A DNA stretch of 64,000 bases from the NCBI RefSeq assembly GCF_020379485.1, contig NW_026015144.1, forward strand, positions 110,929 to 174,928. The letters run 5' to 3'. The translations under genes were made by a program, and so were the position numbers. Shown piece after piece: positions 21,672-33,394 of the stretch. How positions within the stretch are numbered: the first letter of the stretch is position 1; the number at the start of each line of letters is the position of its first letter. The DNA comes from Brassica napus. Taxonomy: Eukaryota > Streptophyta > Magnoliopsida > Brassicales > Brassicaceae. The notes beneath the pieces were generated by a model. It ran no database searches and was not told where the DNA came from. It worked only from the letters and a program-made list of their open reading frames with translations.

Positions 21672-24137
21672 TCCCCTCCCTCTTGAAAAGGATTTGACCT
21701 CAAATCTGGCTCATCTGCAACAAAAGGGATCAAGTCAGTAACATTGAAGCTATCACTTATGTCGTACTTACCTTGCAGATCAAGTTTGTAGGCATTGTCA
21801 TTGATCCTCTTGGTGACTTCAAAAGGGCCATCAATCCTCGGCATTAGCTTAGACTTCCTCTCTTTTGGAAACCTTTCTTTCCTCAAGTGAACCCATACTT
21901 GATCTCCAACTTCAAAGATCATCTCACGCCTTCCCTTGTTGGCTTGTTTGGCGTATTGCTTAGTTTTCTCTTCTATATTGCGCTTAGCTTGCTCATGAAT
22001 CTGCTGAACCATCTCAGCTTTCTTTTTCCCATCCATACTAACCCTTTCACACTCAGGTAAAGGTATTAGATCCAAAGGTGAGATGGGATTGAACCCATAA
22101 ACAATTTCAAACGGAGAAAACTTAGAAGCAGAATGCATAGCATGATTGTATGCAAATTCACAATGAGGTAAATAATCTTCCCATGATTTCAAGTTCTTTT
22201 TGATGAATGCACGCAAGAGAGTACCTAAGGTTCTATTAACTACTTCAGTCTGCCCATCAGTTTGTGGATGACAAGTAGTAGAAAACAATAGCTTAGTTCC
22301 TAGTTTAGACCACAATGTTTTCCAAAAGTAGCTAAGGAATTTAGTATCTCTATCTGAAACTATAGTCCTAGGCATTCCATGCAAACGTACCACTTCTTTA
22401 AAGAACAAATTTGCTACATGTAATGCATCATCAGTCTTATTGCAAGCTATGAAATGTGCCATTTTAGAGAATCTATCAACAACCACAAAGATAGAATCCT
22501 TTCCAGTCCTAGTTCTAGGCAAACCCATAACAAAATCCATAGATATATCATTCCAAGGATGGGTAGGAATAGGTAATGGAGTATACAAACCGTGAGGTTG
22601 AACTTTAGACTTTGCAAGCTTGCAAGTTGTGCACCTTCCACAGATTCTCTCCACATCTCTTTTCATATGCGGCCAATAGAAGTGATCCTGCAAAACTTTA
22701 AGAGTTTTTGCTATACCAAAATGACCCATCAAGCTTCCTCCATGGGATTCTCTGACAAATAGATCTCTCAAAGAGCAATTAGGCACACATAAACGATTGT
22801 CATAGAATAAGAATCCATCATGCCTAAAATAATGTCCTGAAGCATACTTAGCACATGATTTATAAGCTTCTTGAAAGTCAGGATCAGATTCATACATTTC
22901 TTTAATCTGCTCAAAGCCTAGCAACTTAGCATCAAGAGTAGTTAAGAGGACATACCTTCGGGATAGTGCATCAGCAACTATATTCTCCTTACCTTGTTTG
23001 TATTTGATCACATACGGGAAGGTTTCAATGAATTCTACCCATCTAGCATGTCTCTTGCTGAGCTTACTTTGTCCTTTAAGATACTTGAGAGACTCATGGT
23101 CGGTGTGAATGACAAACTCCTTTGGCCAGAGATAATGCTGCCAAGTCTGTAGAGCTCTCACCAAGGCGTAGAGTTCTTTGTCATAAGTGGCATAGTTGAG
23201 AGTAGCTCCACTGAGTTTCTCACTGAAGTAAGCAATAGGTCTTTTATCCTGCATCAACACAGCACCAATTCCAATTCCTGAGGCATCACATTCTATTTCA
23301 AATGTTTTAGAAAAGTCAGGAAGTATGAGAAGAGGAGATTGAGTAAGCTTCTCTTTAAGGAGTTGGAATGCGGCTTCCTGAGCTTCTCCCCACTTGAATC
23401 CTACATCCTTCTTGATTATCTCAGTTAGGGGAGCTGCTAGAGTGCTGAAATCCTTCACAAAGCGCCTATAGAAACCTGCCAGTCCATGAAAACTCCTTAC
23501 TTCTCCCACTGTAGTTGGACTCGGCCACTCTTGTATTGCTTTGATCTTTTCCTGATCCACTTTTACACCATCTGCACTTACAACAAAACCTAGAAAGACC
23601 AAGTTATCTGTGCAAAAAGTGCACTTCTTTAGATTGGCATATAGCTTTTCCTTTCTCAAAACATCCAAAACAGCCCTAAGATGTTCTATATGATCCTCTA
23701 AGCATTTGCTGTAAACTAAGATATCATCAAAGTACACAACAACAAAGATGCCTATGAAAGACCTAAGAATATGATTCATCAATCTCATGAATGTACTAGG
23801 TGCATTGGTTAATCCAAATGGCATAACTAACCATTCATACAAGCCATGTTTAGTTTTAAATGCAGTTTTCCACTCATCTCCTTCTTTCATCCTAATCTGA
23901 TGATATCCACTTTTCAAGTCTATCTTAGAAAAGATGCAAGAACCATGCAATTCATCAAGCATATCATCTAATCTAGGAATAGGGTGGCGATACTTCACTG
24001 TTATGTTGTTGATTGCTCTACAATCAACACACATGCGCCAGCTCCCATCTTTCTTTGGCACAAGGAGCACTGGAACTGCACAAGGACTCAAACTTTCTCG
24101 GATATGACCCTTCTCCATCAGCTCCTCTACTTGTTTC
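21437..24137 (-). pseudogene. Gypsy-1 pol, main segment: reverse transcriptase, RNase H, integrase
   Basis: Open from the Copia-C insertion point (24137) to a stop at 21437. It includes reverse transcriptase with [10 protein letters not shown], RNase H ([22 protein letters not shown]), integrase HHCC (GHFGIAKT...CGRCTTC), a D,D-35-E core ([24 protein letters not shown]), a GPF module ([17 protein letters not shown]), then FNVTDLIPF and [10 protein letters not shown]. The last 77 residues, with [11 protein letters not shown], are encoded inside the 3' LTR. A longer open frame runs on to 24481, but its N-terminal part is antisense Copia-C LTR and is not gypsy protein. The segment itself shows no frameshift. 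It is non-functional here because its upstream part is displaced by nested elements. Confidence 0.92.
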
Positions 24138-24651
24138 TGTTGAGTTGAGTTAAGCATATAAGTGAGAAGAGAAGAGGAGTTGAGGAGATGAAGAGATGAG
24201 GCAGAGTGGAGTTTAGAGAGAGTATGGTACGGACGTCCGTACAAGGCCGTACAAGCCGTACAGTCCGTACCATCCAAGCCTTGACCAAAACTTACCATAC
24301 ATTGCCCAAGTGAAATGGTAAACGCGGAAGAGTTACTCAAGAGGAGAAGGATCAGAACGTGAGAGGATAAGGGAAGAGCATGCCAGGCTGTGACAGGCTG
24401 TAAGGAGAGGAAGCATGCGAGTCCCCTTATCCGTCCATCTCTAAAGCAACCTTTGACTCCACATGCTTCAATAGTGCCCATTTCGAGTTTTGGAAACCCT
24501 TGTAGCTCTCATATAAATATGTAACCTCACTCATTAATAAAGTAATGGAGTTTTGAGTCTCTCTCTCTTAAGTCTCTCTCTTGTTCTTAATCTCCAATCT
24601 CCTTAATTCTCAGATTAGACTTAATCACTCTTTAAATCACCAAATCTAATA
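24138..24651 (+). repeat. Copia-C 5' LTR (514 bp)
   Basis: Starts TGTTGAGTTG and ends TCTAATA before the primer site. TATA box TATAAATA at 24512-24519; GTAC cluster at 24227-24270. Confidence 0.93.
24227..24270 (+). promoter_or_regulatory. GTAC-motif cluster in Copia-C U3 with an exact SBP-box site
   Basis: Five GTAC cores in 44 bp (24227, 24239, 24249, 24258, 24267). TCCGTACAA at 24236-24244 matches the SBP-box consensus exactly. It is repeated at 29382-29425 in the 3' LTR. Confidence 0.5.
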
Positions 24652-24851
24652 TGGTATCAGAGCCAGGTTCATTCAAAAGGAGAGAGTGATTTCGTGGTTC
24701 TAAATGTTCTTGAGTGTTCTTGAGTGTTCTTGAGAGTTCTTGAGATTTGTCAAGAGCTAGATCCTTTAAAAGTCAAGTTTGTGTCTGTTGGTGTTTCTTT
24801 TGGAGAGTCAGCTTCAAGGGAGTCCCGTTAGGTGTTTGACAAGGTCAGAAG

Positions 24852-27800
24852 ATGGGTCTAGCTTGTGGTTCAGCAAGGCGTGAAGAGAAGGAAGAGAGAG
24901 GGAATGAGTGGGGGTGGTTCTCACAAATGAAAGCGACTCTGAAGAGGTGTGGAGTTTGGAGAAACCATGAGAAGGAAGAGTCTTTGAAGGGTAAAGCTGC
25001 TGAGAAAGATCAGACAGCAAGAGAAACAAGTGGAAGTTGCTTTAATCTTGAAGAAAGTACACTGCTTGAGAAGATTGAAGATGTTTATGAGAACAAGATC
25101 AGTCTTAGGAGAGTGTATGAAGTCAAGAAGGTGATTAGTGGAGGTAAACCAGGAAGAGAAGAGTTCAATAACCATGTGAGGAAGCTACAACATTTGTGGG
25201 TTGAACTACAAGGGTTGAGATCCCATGTGGATGGGGATACTACACAAGAGCAAGAGACGGTCTTGAAGCTCTTGGCGAGCATGGAGTCATCATATGGGTG
25301 GCTGGTAGAGATGGTTCTAAGAGGGGAACAGCTTCCGGAAATGGAAGAGATTTGTGGGCTTATAAGAAGGGCGTATGAGATAATGAGAGATGATGAGAGG
25401 CTAACCATGAGTAGGAGTGAGAGCTCATGGAAGCCAACTGGGAGTAGGAGTGAGAGCTTCCAGAAGCTAACCATGAGTAGGAGTGAGGGCTCATGGAGGC
25501 TAACCGGGAGTAGGAGTGAGGGCTTCCGGAAGAAGAGAAGGTGCAGAATGCTATCCAAAGCTTCTATCAACATAGGAAAGGGTAGAAAGAGAGTTGTGGG
25601 AGAGTGTTCTTACTCAGCCTACATGGGGGAATCAGTAGAAGACAGTGGGGTGTTAAGAGGGCAAGCTGATGATCGCATCACCAGGAAGGAATGGAGAGTG
25701 TTCATGGAACATGTACAAGCCTTAACAGCAAGCAAGAAGCATGCTATACAATCCGGAGCTTCTAAACCCATGGTGATTGATTCTGGAGCAAGTCATCATA
25801 TGATCAGTGATAGGAGGCTTATAAGTGAGATCAAGGCTGCAACAGGGAGTGTTAGGATAGCTAATGGTGCTATGATCCCAATAGAAGGAGTGGGAAAGCT
25901 CAAACTGTTTGAGAAGGACACGGCTGCTTTCTATATGCCTCAGTTCACTTCAAATCTATTATCTGTGAAGAAAGCTACCATTGATCTTGATTGTCAAGTA
26001 GTATTCAGACCTGATGAAGTTGAGTTCCAAGATTTGAAGACTGGGAGAGTCATTGGCAGAGGAGACAGCAAAAATCAGCTATACCACCTCGACTTGGCTA
26101 AGACCTCTAATCCCTTTGATTCTATGTGCTTGAGTAGTACTGCTGAGAAGATTGATAGTATTACTTGGCATGCTAGATTAGGACATCCTCATGCTCGTGC
26201 CATTGAGTTGATAATCCCTAATATGTCATTCAATCACTTGGATTGTGAAGCATGCATATTAGGAAAGCATTGTAGGACTGTTTTCCCAACATCTAAGACT
26301 ACTTATGAGCATTGCTTTGATCTAGTTCACTCGGATGTGTGGACCGCTCCATGCATGTCTAGAGACAGCCATAAATACTTTGTGACATTCATTGATGAGA
26401 AGTCTAAGTATACATGGCTCACATTGCTTCCATCTAAAGATAAGGTGCTAGAAGCGTTTATGAACTTCCAAGCATATGTATCTAATCAATACAATGCTAC
26501 TGTGAAGGTACTGAGATCAGACAACGGAGGTGAATACATCAGCAATGCCTTCAAGAGTCATCTAGCCAAGCATGGGATTGTGCATCAGACCAGTTGTCCC
26601 TACACACCACAGCAGAATGGTGTAGCTGAGAGGAAGAATAGGCACTTGATGGAGGTTGCTAGGTCGATGATGTTTCATGCAAATGTCCCAAAAAGATTTT
26701 GGGGAGATGCTGTTCAGACTGCTTGCTACCTCATCAACCGGGTCCCAACCAAGATACTGAAGAATCTGTCTCCATTTGAGGTGCTGAATAAGAGCAAGCC
26801 TTTTATTGATCACCTACGAGTATTTGGGTGTGTATGCTATGTCATGACTCCAGGAGAACAGAGAAACAAGCTGGAGGCAAAGAGTACTAAGGCAATGTTT
26901 ATTGGATACTCTATCACTCAGAAGGGATACAAGTGCTATGATCCTGAAGCAAGGAGAGTGATGGTATCTAGAGAAGTGAAATTTATTGAATCCAAAGGGT
27001 ATTATGAAGAAAAGGAGTGGGAAAATCTGAAGGATTTGTCTCAAGCTCCATCTGATAGAGCAACAACACTGAGGGTGCTGTTGGAGAAGCTAGGGATAGG
27101 GTTATCCCAGGATCAGGAATCTGGAAGAAGAGAGTCTTCCAATCCTACTAGTGAAGCTGAAAGAACAACTCCTCTTGATCATGAGAGGGGGAATGGAACT
27201 GAATCTCATGAGCAAGTGCACAATCAAGAAGATTCAGGCCAGCATAATCAAGAGGTGACACAGGAAGTAGAGAGTGGTGCTCAGTCTAGTGGAGATGGGC
27301 AAAGAGAGTCTACTGGCTCAGATGAGAGTGGTACTCAGTCGAGTGGAGATTGGGAAGTAGATCCTGATGGGTCAAATGAGAGTGGTGCTCAATCAGGTGA
27401 AGATAGGCAAGAAACACAAGACGAACAAGTTCAGGAGCTAAGGAGGAGCACAAGGGTGAAGAGAGATGCTTCCAACTGGGTAAACACGAGAGTGTACTAC
27501 AATGCCCAGGCTGTGGAGCATCCTTCTCAAGCTATGTGTTCCTTTGCAGAGTTTCCGGACGAGCATATAGCCTTCACAGTAAGCTTGGATGAGAGCTATA
27601 TTCCAAGGACATATGAAGAAGCTATGGCTTTAAAGGAGTGGAGAGATTCAGTTGCTGATGAGTCCGGAGCCATGATTAAGAATGAAACATGGTATGAGAG
27701 TGAGCTGCCTAAAGGGAAGAAGGCAGTGACTAGTAAATGGGTGTTCACAATCAAGTTTCATCCTGATGGAAGAATAGAGAGGCGCAAGTCTAGGTTGGTG

Positions 27801-29152
27801 GCAAGAGGGTTTACTCAGACATATGGTGAGGACTATGTTGAGACCTTTGCTCCTGTGGCTAAACTTCATACTATCAGGATTGTATTATCTTTAGCTGTGA
27901 ATCTTGAGTGGGATTTGTGGCAAATGGATGTGAAGAATGCATTCCTTCAAGGAGAGTTGGAAGATGAAGTATACATGCATCCACCACCAGGTCTTGAACA
28001 TCTAGTAAAGAAGGGTAATGTGTTGAGGTTGAGGAAAGCTATCTATGGTCTCAAGCAGTCTCCAAGGGCGTGGTACAACAAGTTGAGTACTACACTGAAT
28101 GGGAGAGGGTTCAGGAAGTCAGAATTGGATCACACTCTCTTTACCCTAACCACCTCATCTGGTATTGTGGTATTGCTTGTGTATGTGGATGATATCATCA
28201 TCACAGGCAGTGATAAGGAAGGCATCAAGCTACAAAGGAGTATCTCAAGGCAAGCTTTGAGATTAAAGACTTGGGGGAAATGAAGTATTTTCTTGGGATT
28301 GAGATATGCAGATCAAAGGAAGGATTGTTTATGTCTCAAAGGAAGTATGTGATTGATCTATTGAAGGGAGCAGATGCCTATGGAGGAAAGACAGCCAAGA
28401 TGCCAATGGAGGATGGGTACAAGGTTCCACGTGAGGGGGAGATTGAGGATAGCAAGCCATTCCATGATCCTAAGCTGTATAGGAAGCTAGTGGGGAAGTT
28501 GATTTATCTTACCATTACTAGACCTGATGTGTGCTTTGCGGTGAATCAAGTCAGTCAACACATGCAAGTTCCTAAGGAGCACCACTGGCGGATGGTGGAA
28601 AGGATCTTGATGTATCTGAATGGAACTACTGGTCTTGGAGTATGGATGGGATGTAACAGGAGTACTGAGGTTGTAGGATATTGTGATGCGGATTGGGCTG
28701 GTGATAGATCAGACAGGAGATCAACCACAGGCTATTGCACATTCATTGGAGGCAACTTGGTAACTTGGAAGAGCAAGAAGCAGAAGGTAGTGTCATGTTC
28801 AAGTGCAGAAGCCGAGTATAGAGCCATGCTGAAGCTTACCAACGAGTTGGTATGGATCAAAGGCATCTTGAAACACTTGGAGATTGATCAAGCAACTCCA
28901 ATGACAATGCATTGTGACAATCAAGCTGCCATCCACATTGCATCCAACTCGGTGTTTCACGAGAGGACCAAGCACATTGAAGTTGATTGTCACAAGGTGA
29001 GGCAGATGATTGTGCTAGGGGTGATCTTGCCATGCTACACAAGGAGTGAAGATCAGCTAGCGGATGTGTTCACCAAGGCTGCAAGACAGAGGACAATGGA
29101 GTCCATTCACATCAGGTTGGGCCTCATTGATCTTGGGAAGAGAAGGAGCTAA
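24852..29152 (+). pseudogene. Copia-C Gag-Pol polyprotein, one frameshift
   Basis: Open from ATG 24852 to 28283, then from about 28230 in the next frame to a stop at 29152. The break is one missing A near 28228 (ATCAAGCT for ATCAAAGCT), just after YVDDIIITGSDKEGI in reverse transcriptase; no other break was seen. Gag is short and unlike that of Copia-A: its N-terminus aligns only loosely (WFSQMKATLKRCGVW against WSRMVKTAVGSKGLW), there is no CCHC zinc knuckle, and four 11-residue Ser/Arg repeats stand near its place. Further on are protease VIDSGASHHM (about residue 307), integrase HHCC (WHARLGHPHA...CEACILGKHC), HSDVW, RSDNGGEY, QNGVAERKNR, and RNase H DADWAGD with SSAEAEY. The lone deletion is in a run of A and could be a consensus error. 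Confidence 0.9.
25401..25532 (+). repeat. Four in-frame 33-bp repeats in Copia-C gag
   Basis: Encodes four 11-residue units: LTMSRSESSWK, PTGSRSESFQK, LTMSRSEGSWR and LTGSRSEGFRK, followed by the basic stretch KKRRCRM. They sit roughly where related Gags have their zinc knuckle. A replacement RNA-binding role is inference. Confidence 0.85.
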
Positions 29153-29184
29153 TCCCCTTAGCTGCAAGGTCTTAACTCTTTTTC

Positions 29185-29225
29185 CCTCATCAAAGTTTTA
29201 TCCCATTGGGTTTTCTTTGGTGAGG
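29185..29225 (+). other. Conserved 3' hairpin of Copia-C
   Basis: Arms CCTCATCAAAG (29185-29195) and CTTTGGTGAGG (29215-29225) pair over 11 positions with one G-U. Stem position 10 is A-U here where the other copias have G-C, a compensatory change. The loop reads TCCCATTGGG. Confidence 0.7.
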
Positions 29226-29292
29226 TTTTTAATGAGGAAGATCTTGTGGCTTTCCAAGCTTAGGTTTTCACAAAGCTAAGCTTGAGGGGGAG

Positions 29293-29806
29293 TGTTGAGT
29301 TGAGTTAAGCATATAAGTGAGAAGAGAAGAGGAGTTGAGGAGATGAAGAGATGAGGCAGAGTGGAGTTTAGAGAGAGTATGGTACGGACGTCCGTACAAG
29401 GCCGTACAAGCCGTACAGTCCGTACCATCCAAGCCTTGACCAAAACTTACCATACATTGCCCAAGTGAAATGGTAAACGCGGAAGAGTTACTCAAGAGGA
29501 GAAGGATCAGAACGTGAGAGGATAAGGGAAGAGCATGCCAGGCTGTGACAGGCTGTAAGGAGAGGAAGCATGCGAGTCCCCTTATCCGTCCATCTCTAAA
29601 GCAACCTTTGACTCCACATGCTTCAATAGTGCCCATTTCGAGTTTTGGAAACCCTTGTAGCTCTCATATAAATATGTAACCTCACTCATTAATAAAGTAA
29701 TGGAGTTTTGAGTCTCTCTCTCTTAAGTCTCTCTCTTGTTCTTAATCTCCAATCTCCTTAATTCTCAGATTAGACTTAATCACTCTTTAAATCACCAAAT
29801 CTAATA
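29293..29806 (+). repeat. Copia-C 3' LTR (514 bp)
   Basis: Same start, end and length as the 5' LTR, with no difference noticed. Followed by the GTTTC duplication and then Gypsy-1 sequence. Confidence 0.93.
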
Positions 29807-29811
29807 GTTTC

Positions 29812-29994
29812 TGCAGTTCTTTGGTTTCAACTGGATTGGTTCTGTATGCTGGACGGTTGGGCAGTGTAGAACCAGGTACAAAGTCTATTTGGTGCTCAAT
29901 CCCACGCACTGGAGGCAATCCAATGGGGCTATCTTCTGGAAACACATCTGCATATTCTTGTAAAAGAGAAACTAGTTCACTCGGATGATCCGGT
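29812..29994 (-). pseudogene. Gypsy-1 pol, short segment between Copia-C and NA-1
   Basis: 183 bp encoding on the minus strand the protease-to-reverse-transcriptase linker: HPSELVSLLQEY, FPEDSPIGLPPVRGIEHQ and [15 protein letters not shown]. It continues in frame into the 21437-24137 segment once Copia-C and one GTTTC are left out. Its other end, CCGGT (29990-29994), is the NA-1 target duplication. Confidence 0.9.
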
Positions 29995-30875
29995 TGTTGA
30001 ACTGAAGAGAAGATGGAGCTTGTACAATGATAGGGCAAGCTCTAGAAGATGTCCAGAAGAGTTCAATCAAGCTTCAGAAGTGTTCTGAAGTAGTTATCTT
30101 GTGAAGATAAGTCCAGGAGGGACTTAGACTGATCAGAAGAAGGAGGAAGAGTATTGGGCATAAATAGGGCGAGTGGTACGGACAGGAGATCCGTACCATC
30201 GACCGTACGACCACACCTCTCGACCACACATCCGGGAAACTCACCAGAAGCTGTGCAAACTTAGGGCGTTGGTTTCCAAGAGCAATCAGACGACCTTATC
30301 TTCTTTGTGACTGTTGGAAAGCAAGGGAAAGGAGAGAGGGCGTGGTCCAAGGACAGCCTGTCATGAGATGTAAAGGGAAAGCAAGTTGGACCATGAATCT
30401 AGACACATATGTGAGTAAAGGTTCATGGGAGCCTTAGCATAACCAATCAGGCAGCAGCTCCTCTCCACCAATCAGCTACCATCTCGTGCTCCCTTTGACC
30501 AGAAACAAGACTACATCCAAGCCATCCATTTCTCAAGTCATTTCTATCCATTAGATTAAGGGTTTATGATTGCAAAGTGTAAAAGCCTATATAAGGCATT
30601 GTTGTGAACGTTTTGTAACTCCTAAGGGAGTAAGGGGGATTTCCCCTCTCCACTTCATAAATGATAAACTTGTTCTTGAATCTCAAACCCTAATCTCTAA
30701 TCTCTTATTCTCCTAATCTCTCAGTCTCTTAATCTTTGTTCCTAAGTCTCTTATTCTCTCATAAACACTCTCATCAATCTCTCTTCATAAATCACCTAGA
30801 ACAAGCTCTCATCTTTCTCCATTGGAGTATTCACGCACACATACAACAAGAGAAGAGAACTCTACAAATCTCATA
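29995..30875 (+). repeat. NA-1 5' LTR (881 bp)
   Basis: Starts TGTTGAACTG and ends CTCATA. TATA box TATATAAGG at 30588-30596. Three GTAC cores at 30176-30208. The downstream part is rich in TAATCTCT-like words. Confidence 0.93.
30176..30208 (+). promoter_or_regulatory. GTAC-motif cluster in NA-1 U3
   Basis: Three GTAC cores (30176, 30193, 30205), two of them preceded by CC. The weakest cluster of the five, but in the same U3 position; repeated at 35267-35299 in the 3' LTR. Confidence 0.4.
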
Positions 30876-31052
30876 TGGTATCAGAGCCAGGTTCATCAGA
30901 ACCTGAGCTGAAGCTTCCGCAAGTCCACAGCTCACGCCTCAGCTCAAAACCAAACCATTGATGCTTTCCCATCCAGTTCAGTCCCTTATGAAGAAGAAGG
31001 CTGAAGCTTGGCGAGTTCCCTTGGTTCCTCATCCTGTTCTCTACCTGCTCAG

Positions 31053-31130
31053 ATGGAGATTATCCTTGGAGGCAAAGGTGTATGGAGAGGCCTAACTAAC
31101 CTGACTCCAAAGCTCCTTGTCCAAGAGAAG
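31053..31130 (+). pseudogene. Gag fragment A in NA-1
   Basis: Encodes MEIILGGKGVWRGL...PKLLVQEK, which resembles the Gag N-terminus of the copia elements (MVKTAVGSKGLW). It is cut off from the rest of Gag. A related piece is in NA-2 (39131-39220), so it was inherited from their common ancestor. No complete protein can be made. Confidence 0.55.
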
Positions 31131-31334
31131 TTCCACATCAGGCTAAAAGAGTATGGTGCCAAGAGCTTGGCGCCTAGATGTTCTGAAGAAAGGAGGGGTC
31201 TTTTGAGTTGATGGTACAAGATGGTGGCCATGAACTGAAGGAGAAGGAGGTGGGTGATGATCTAGACTCTCAGTTCCAACAACAGTCATGGCCGGTTTCA
31301 CAAAATGCAAAAGGAATCAACCTGGTTCCTTGTT

Positions 31335-31958
31335 GTAAGCAATTCTATAAACCATCTTGATAATGAGCTTGTGTTGTTGACTGGTTGTGATGTTGTGATG
31401 TGATTGAAAACCTGAGGACTGTTTAAAAGATTACTAAATGAAATAAAATGAATTTAGAATCTGTCCCAGGATGCTTAAAGAGCTTGGTTCCCTAGTAATC
31501 CTTTAAGTGTACTAGTTATACTAAGTTTACTAGCAGTTGTGTAAGCGCTTTAAAAGGACTAGTAATTTAACAGTATTACTAGGATTACTAGGTATGTTAA
31601 TATGCTTATCTCCGGTTCATAATGATGCTTGTTGTGATTGATTGAATCTGCTTGCATACATGGATTGAAACCGAATTGAAAGCTGTTGCATATAGTCTTG
31701 TGGCTGTCTTACATTGAAGCATTAGATTCATGTCTAAATGCTGAGTAAAGAAGCTTTAAAATGCCTAAGTAGCTTGCATAAACTGAAAAAGAAAATGCTT
31801 GTGCTTAGAGAGATTGCTTGCAAAGATAGAACTTGAAAATGACTTGTTTTAATTCGTTGCAATGCTTGTGAGATTGGGAATCAAACTTGATGATTAATCA
31901 AGGATTGATCCCAATACTCTTGTGTCTTATCCTTGCTGGAGTTTGAGTGGTGTTTCAG
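31335..31958 (+). other. AT-rich intron-like block 1 of NA-1
   Basis: 624 bp, T-rich, without coding features. It begins GTAAGC after CCTTGTT and ends TTTCAG before GTTCACAAG, as an intron would. Matching blocks occur in NA-2 (38349-38985) and NA-3 (40567-41159). Splicing is not shown. Confidence 0.4.
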
Positions 31959-32012
31959 GTTCACAAGAAGTGTTCTCTGCTCACCTCCTATCCAAGACAA
32001 GAGGAAGACTTG

Positions 32013-32228
32013 AACCATTGTGTGGAGCAATGGGAAGATACTTGTGTGTAGAAGCTGGTTTAAGAAGCGCAGGCCACGAGGTTGTTGAGCTCCTGGTTCA
32101 AGACATACAAGCGGAAGACCAACCATTGTGTGGAGCAATGGGAAGGTTCTTGTGTGTAGAAGCCGGTTTAAGAAGCGCAGGCCACGAGGTTGTTGAGCTC
32201 CTGGTTCAAGACACACAAGAAGAAGAAG
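32013..32228 (+). repeat. 108-bp tandem duplication in NA-1
   Basis: Two copies (32013-32120 and 32121-32228) starting AACCATTGTGTGGAGCAATG, with a few substitutions. They contain the module TTTAAGAAGCGCAGG...GAGCTCCTGGTTCAAGA, which recurs in weaker form near 32305 and three times in NA-3 (near 41499, 41629 and 41682). Confidence 0.85.
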
Positions 32229-32679
32229 GTCACCACCTAAGCCATGAGGAAGGCCGGTGATCTGAGGGTACTTGAAGCTAAAGGCAAAAGGGTGGATCAG
32301 TGATTTAAGCGCAGCTGTTAGGGTGATGTGCTCCTGGTCTTGAAGTTCATTGAGGCTCATTTCAAGCTTGGATCTCACCTATTCTCGGTCTCAAGCTTGC
32401 GGTGCTAAATATTCAAATGAGCAACCTGAAGAGCTAAAGTTCAAGACCTGTTTCCTCCTTATCATTACAATAGAATGATAAAATGAAGCCTGTTGCCAAC
32501 ATTCTGTGGGAAGTCCACAGCCTGCTCCAAAGAGGGTAGAGAGGATGTTGTGACAATGGAGAGATGACTTGTTGTTCTGTCCATGGTGGTTCAGTCACCA
32601 TAGCCTACACATCAGATGAGTGTAGAGAGGACAGTTGACATACAAAGAAGAGCATCACCAGGAGGGTGAGGCAATTTAA

Positions 32680-33349
32680 ACCAAGACCATCTGGTCACGC
32701 ATGGTAAAGACAGCTCTAGGAGGGAGAGGCTTATGGAGCCATTGCCTCACGGATGCTCCAAAGCTCTCCAAGGCTGCCGGTTCAAATGAAAGCTCAGCAG
32801 ATGGTGAATCCGGTTCCAAATCCGTATCTGAGGAGAAGTGGGAACAAGAAGACCTCAAGGTCTTATCCATTCTCCATAGCTCAATGTCTCCATCCATCCT
32901 TGAAGCATACTCATACTGTGAGAGTGCTAAAGACCTTTGGAGTACACTTAACAAGATATATGGGTACATCTCCAACCTCTGTCGAGTATTTGAGATCAAG
33001 AAGTTCATCAACATCCTATCCCAAGAAGATGAGGAGTTCACTGTGCATCTAGGCAAGTTCAGAGCCCTTTGGTCTGAGCTAGAGATGCTTAGACCCCAAT
33101 CTGTTGATCCGGAGGTGTTGATTGAAAGAAGGGAGCAAGACAAGGTGTTTTGCCTATTACTCGCCCTTAGCCCTGCCTACAGCGCCTTGATTCAACATAT
33201 CTTGAGGTCTGAGAAGCTCCCAACACTTGAAGAAGTGTGTTCCCACGTCCAATAGGAACAATCGGTGTGAACATTGCAAGAGGGATGGGCACACCAAGGA
33301 GAGGTGTTGGATATTGAATCCAAGCCTCAAACCTGCCAAGTTCAAGTGA
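32680..33349 (+). pseudogene. Gag fragment B with zinc knuckle in NA-1
   Basis: Encodes TIWSRMVKTALGGRGLW followed by about 180 residues clearly similar to Gag of Copia-A and -B (LEAYSYCESAKDLW, LGKFRALWSELEMLRP, RREQDKVF), to a stop at 33255. A stop at 32677 and the lack of an upstream ATG show that the N-terminus is lost. One frame over, a CCHC knuckle (CEHCKRDGHTKERC) continues to KPAKFK and a stop at 33349. About 50 residues between the two parts, including the KEQGSIGLF region, are missing. There is no protease after it: the ancestral frame seems to have ended at KFK, giving a Gag-only element. NA-3 has the same KFK stop. Confidence 0.85.
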
Positions 33350-33394
33350 ACCGTGCCCATGGAGGTTCAAGAGATCAGCTCGGATCTCTTGTTT

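Larger units (their letters stand above)
24138..29806 (+). mobile_element. Copia-C: Ty1/copia LTR retrotransposon nested in Gypsy-1 pol
   Basis: A 5,669-bp element inserted just upstream of the reverse transcriptase of Gypsy-1, in opposite orientation, with duplications GTTTC at 24133-24137 and 29807-29811. Both LTRs are 514 bp and look identical by eye. Primer site TGGTATCAGAGCCAGG at 24652-24667; polypurine tract GAGGGGGAG at 29284-29292. LTRs run TG...TA. Its Pol resembles Copia-A and -B, but its Gag is strongly diverged. One single-base deletion interrupts pol. Confidence 0.95.
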
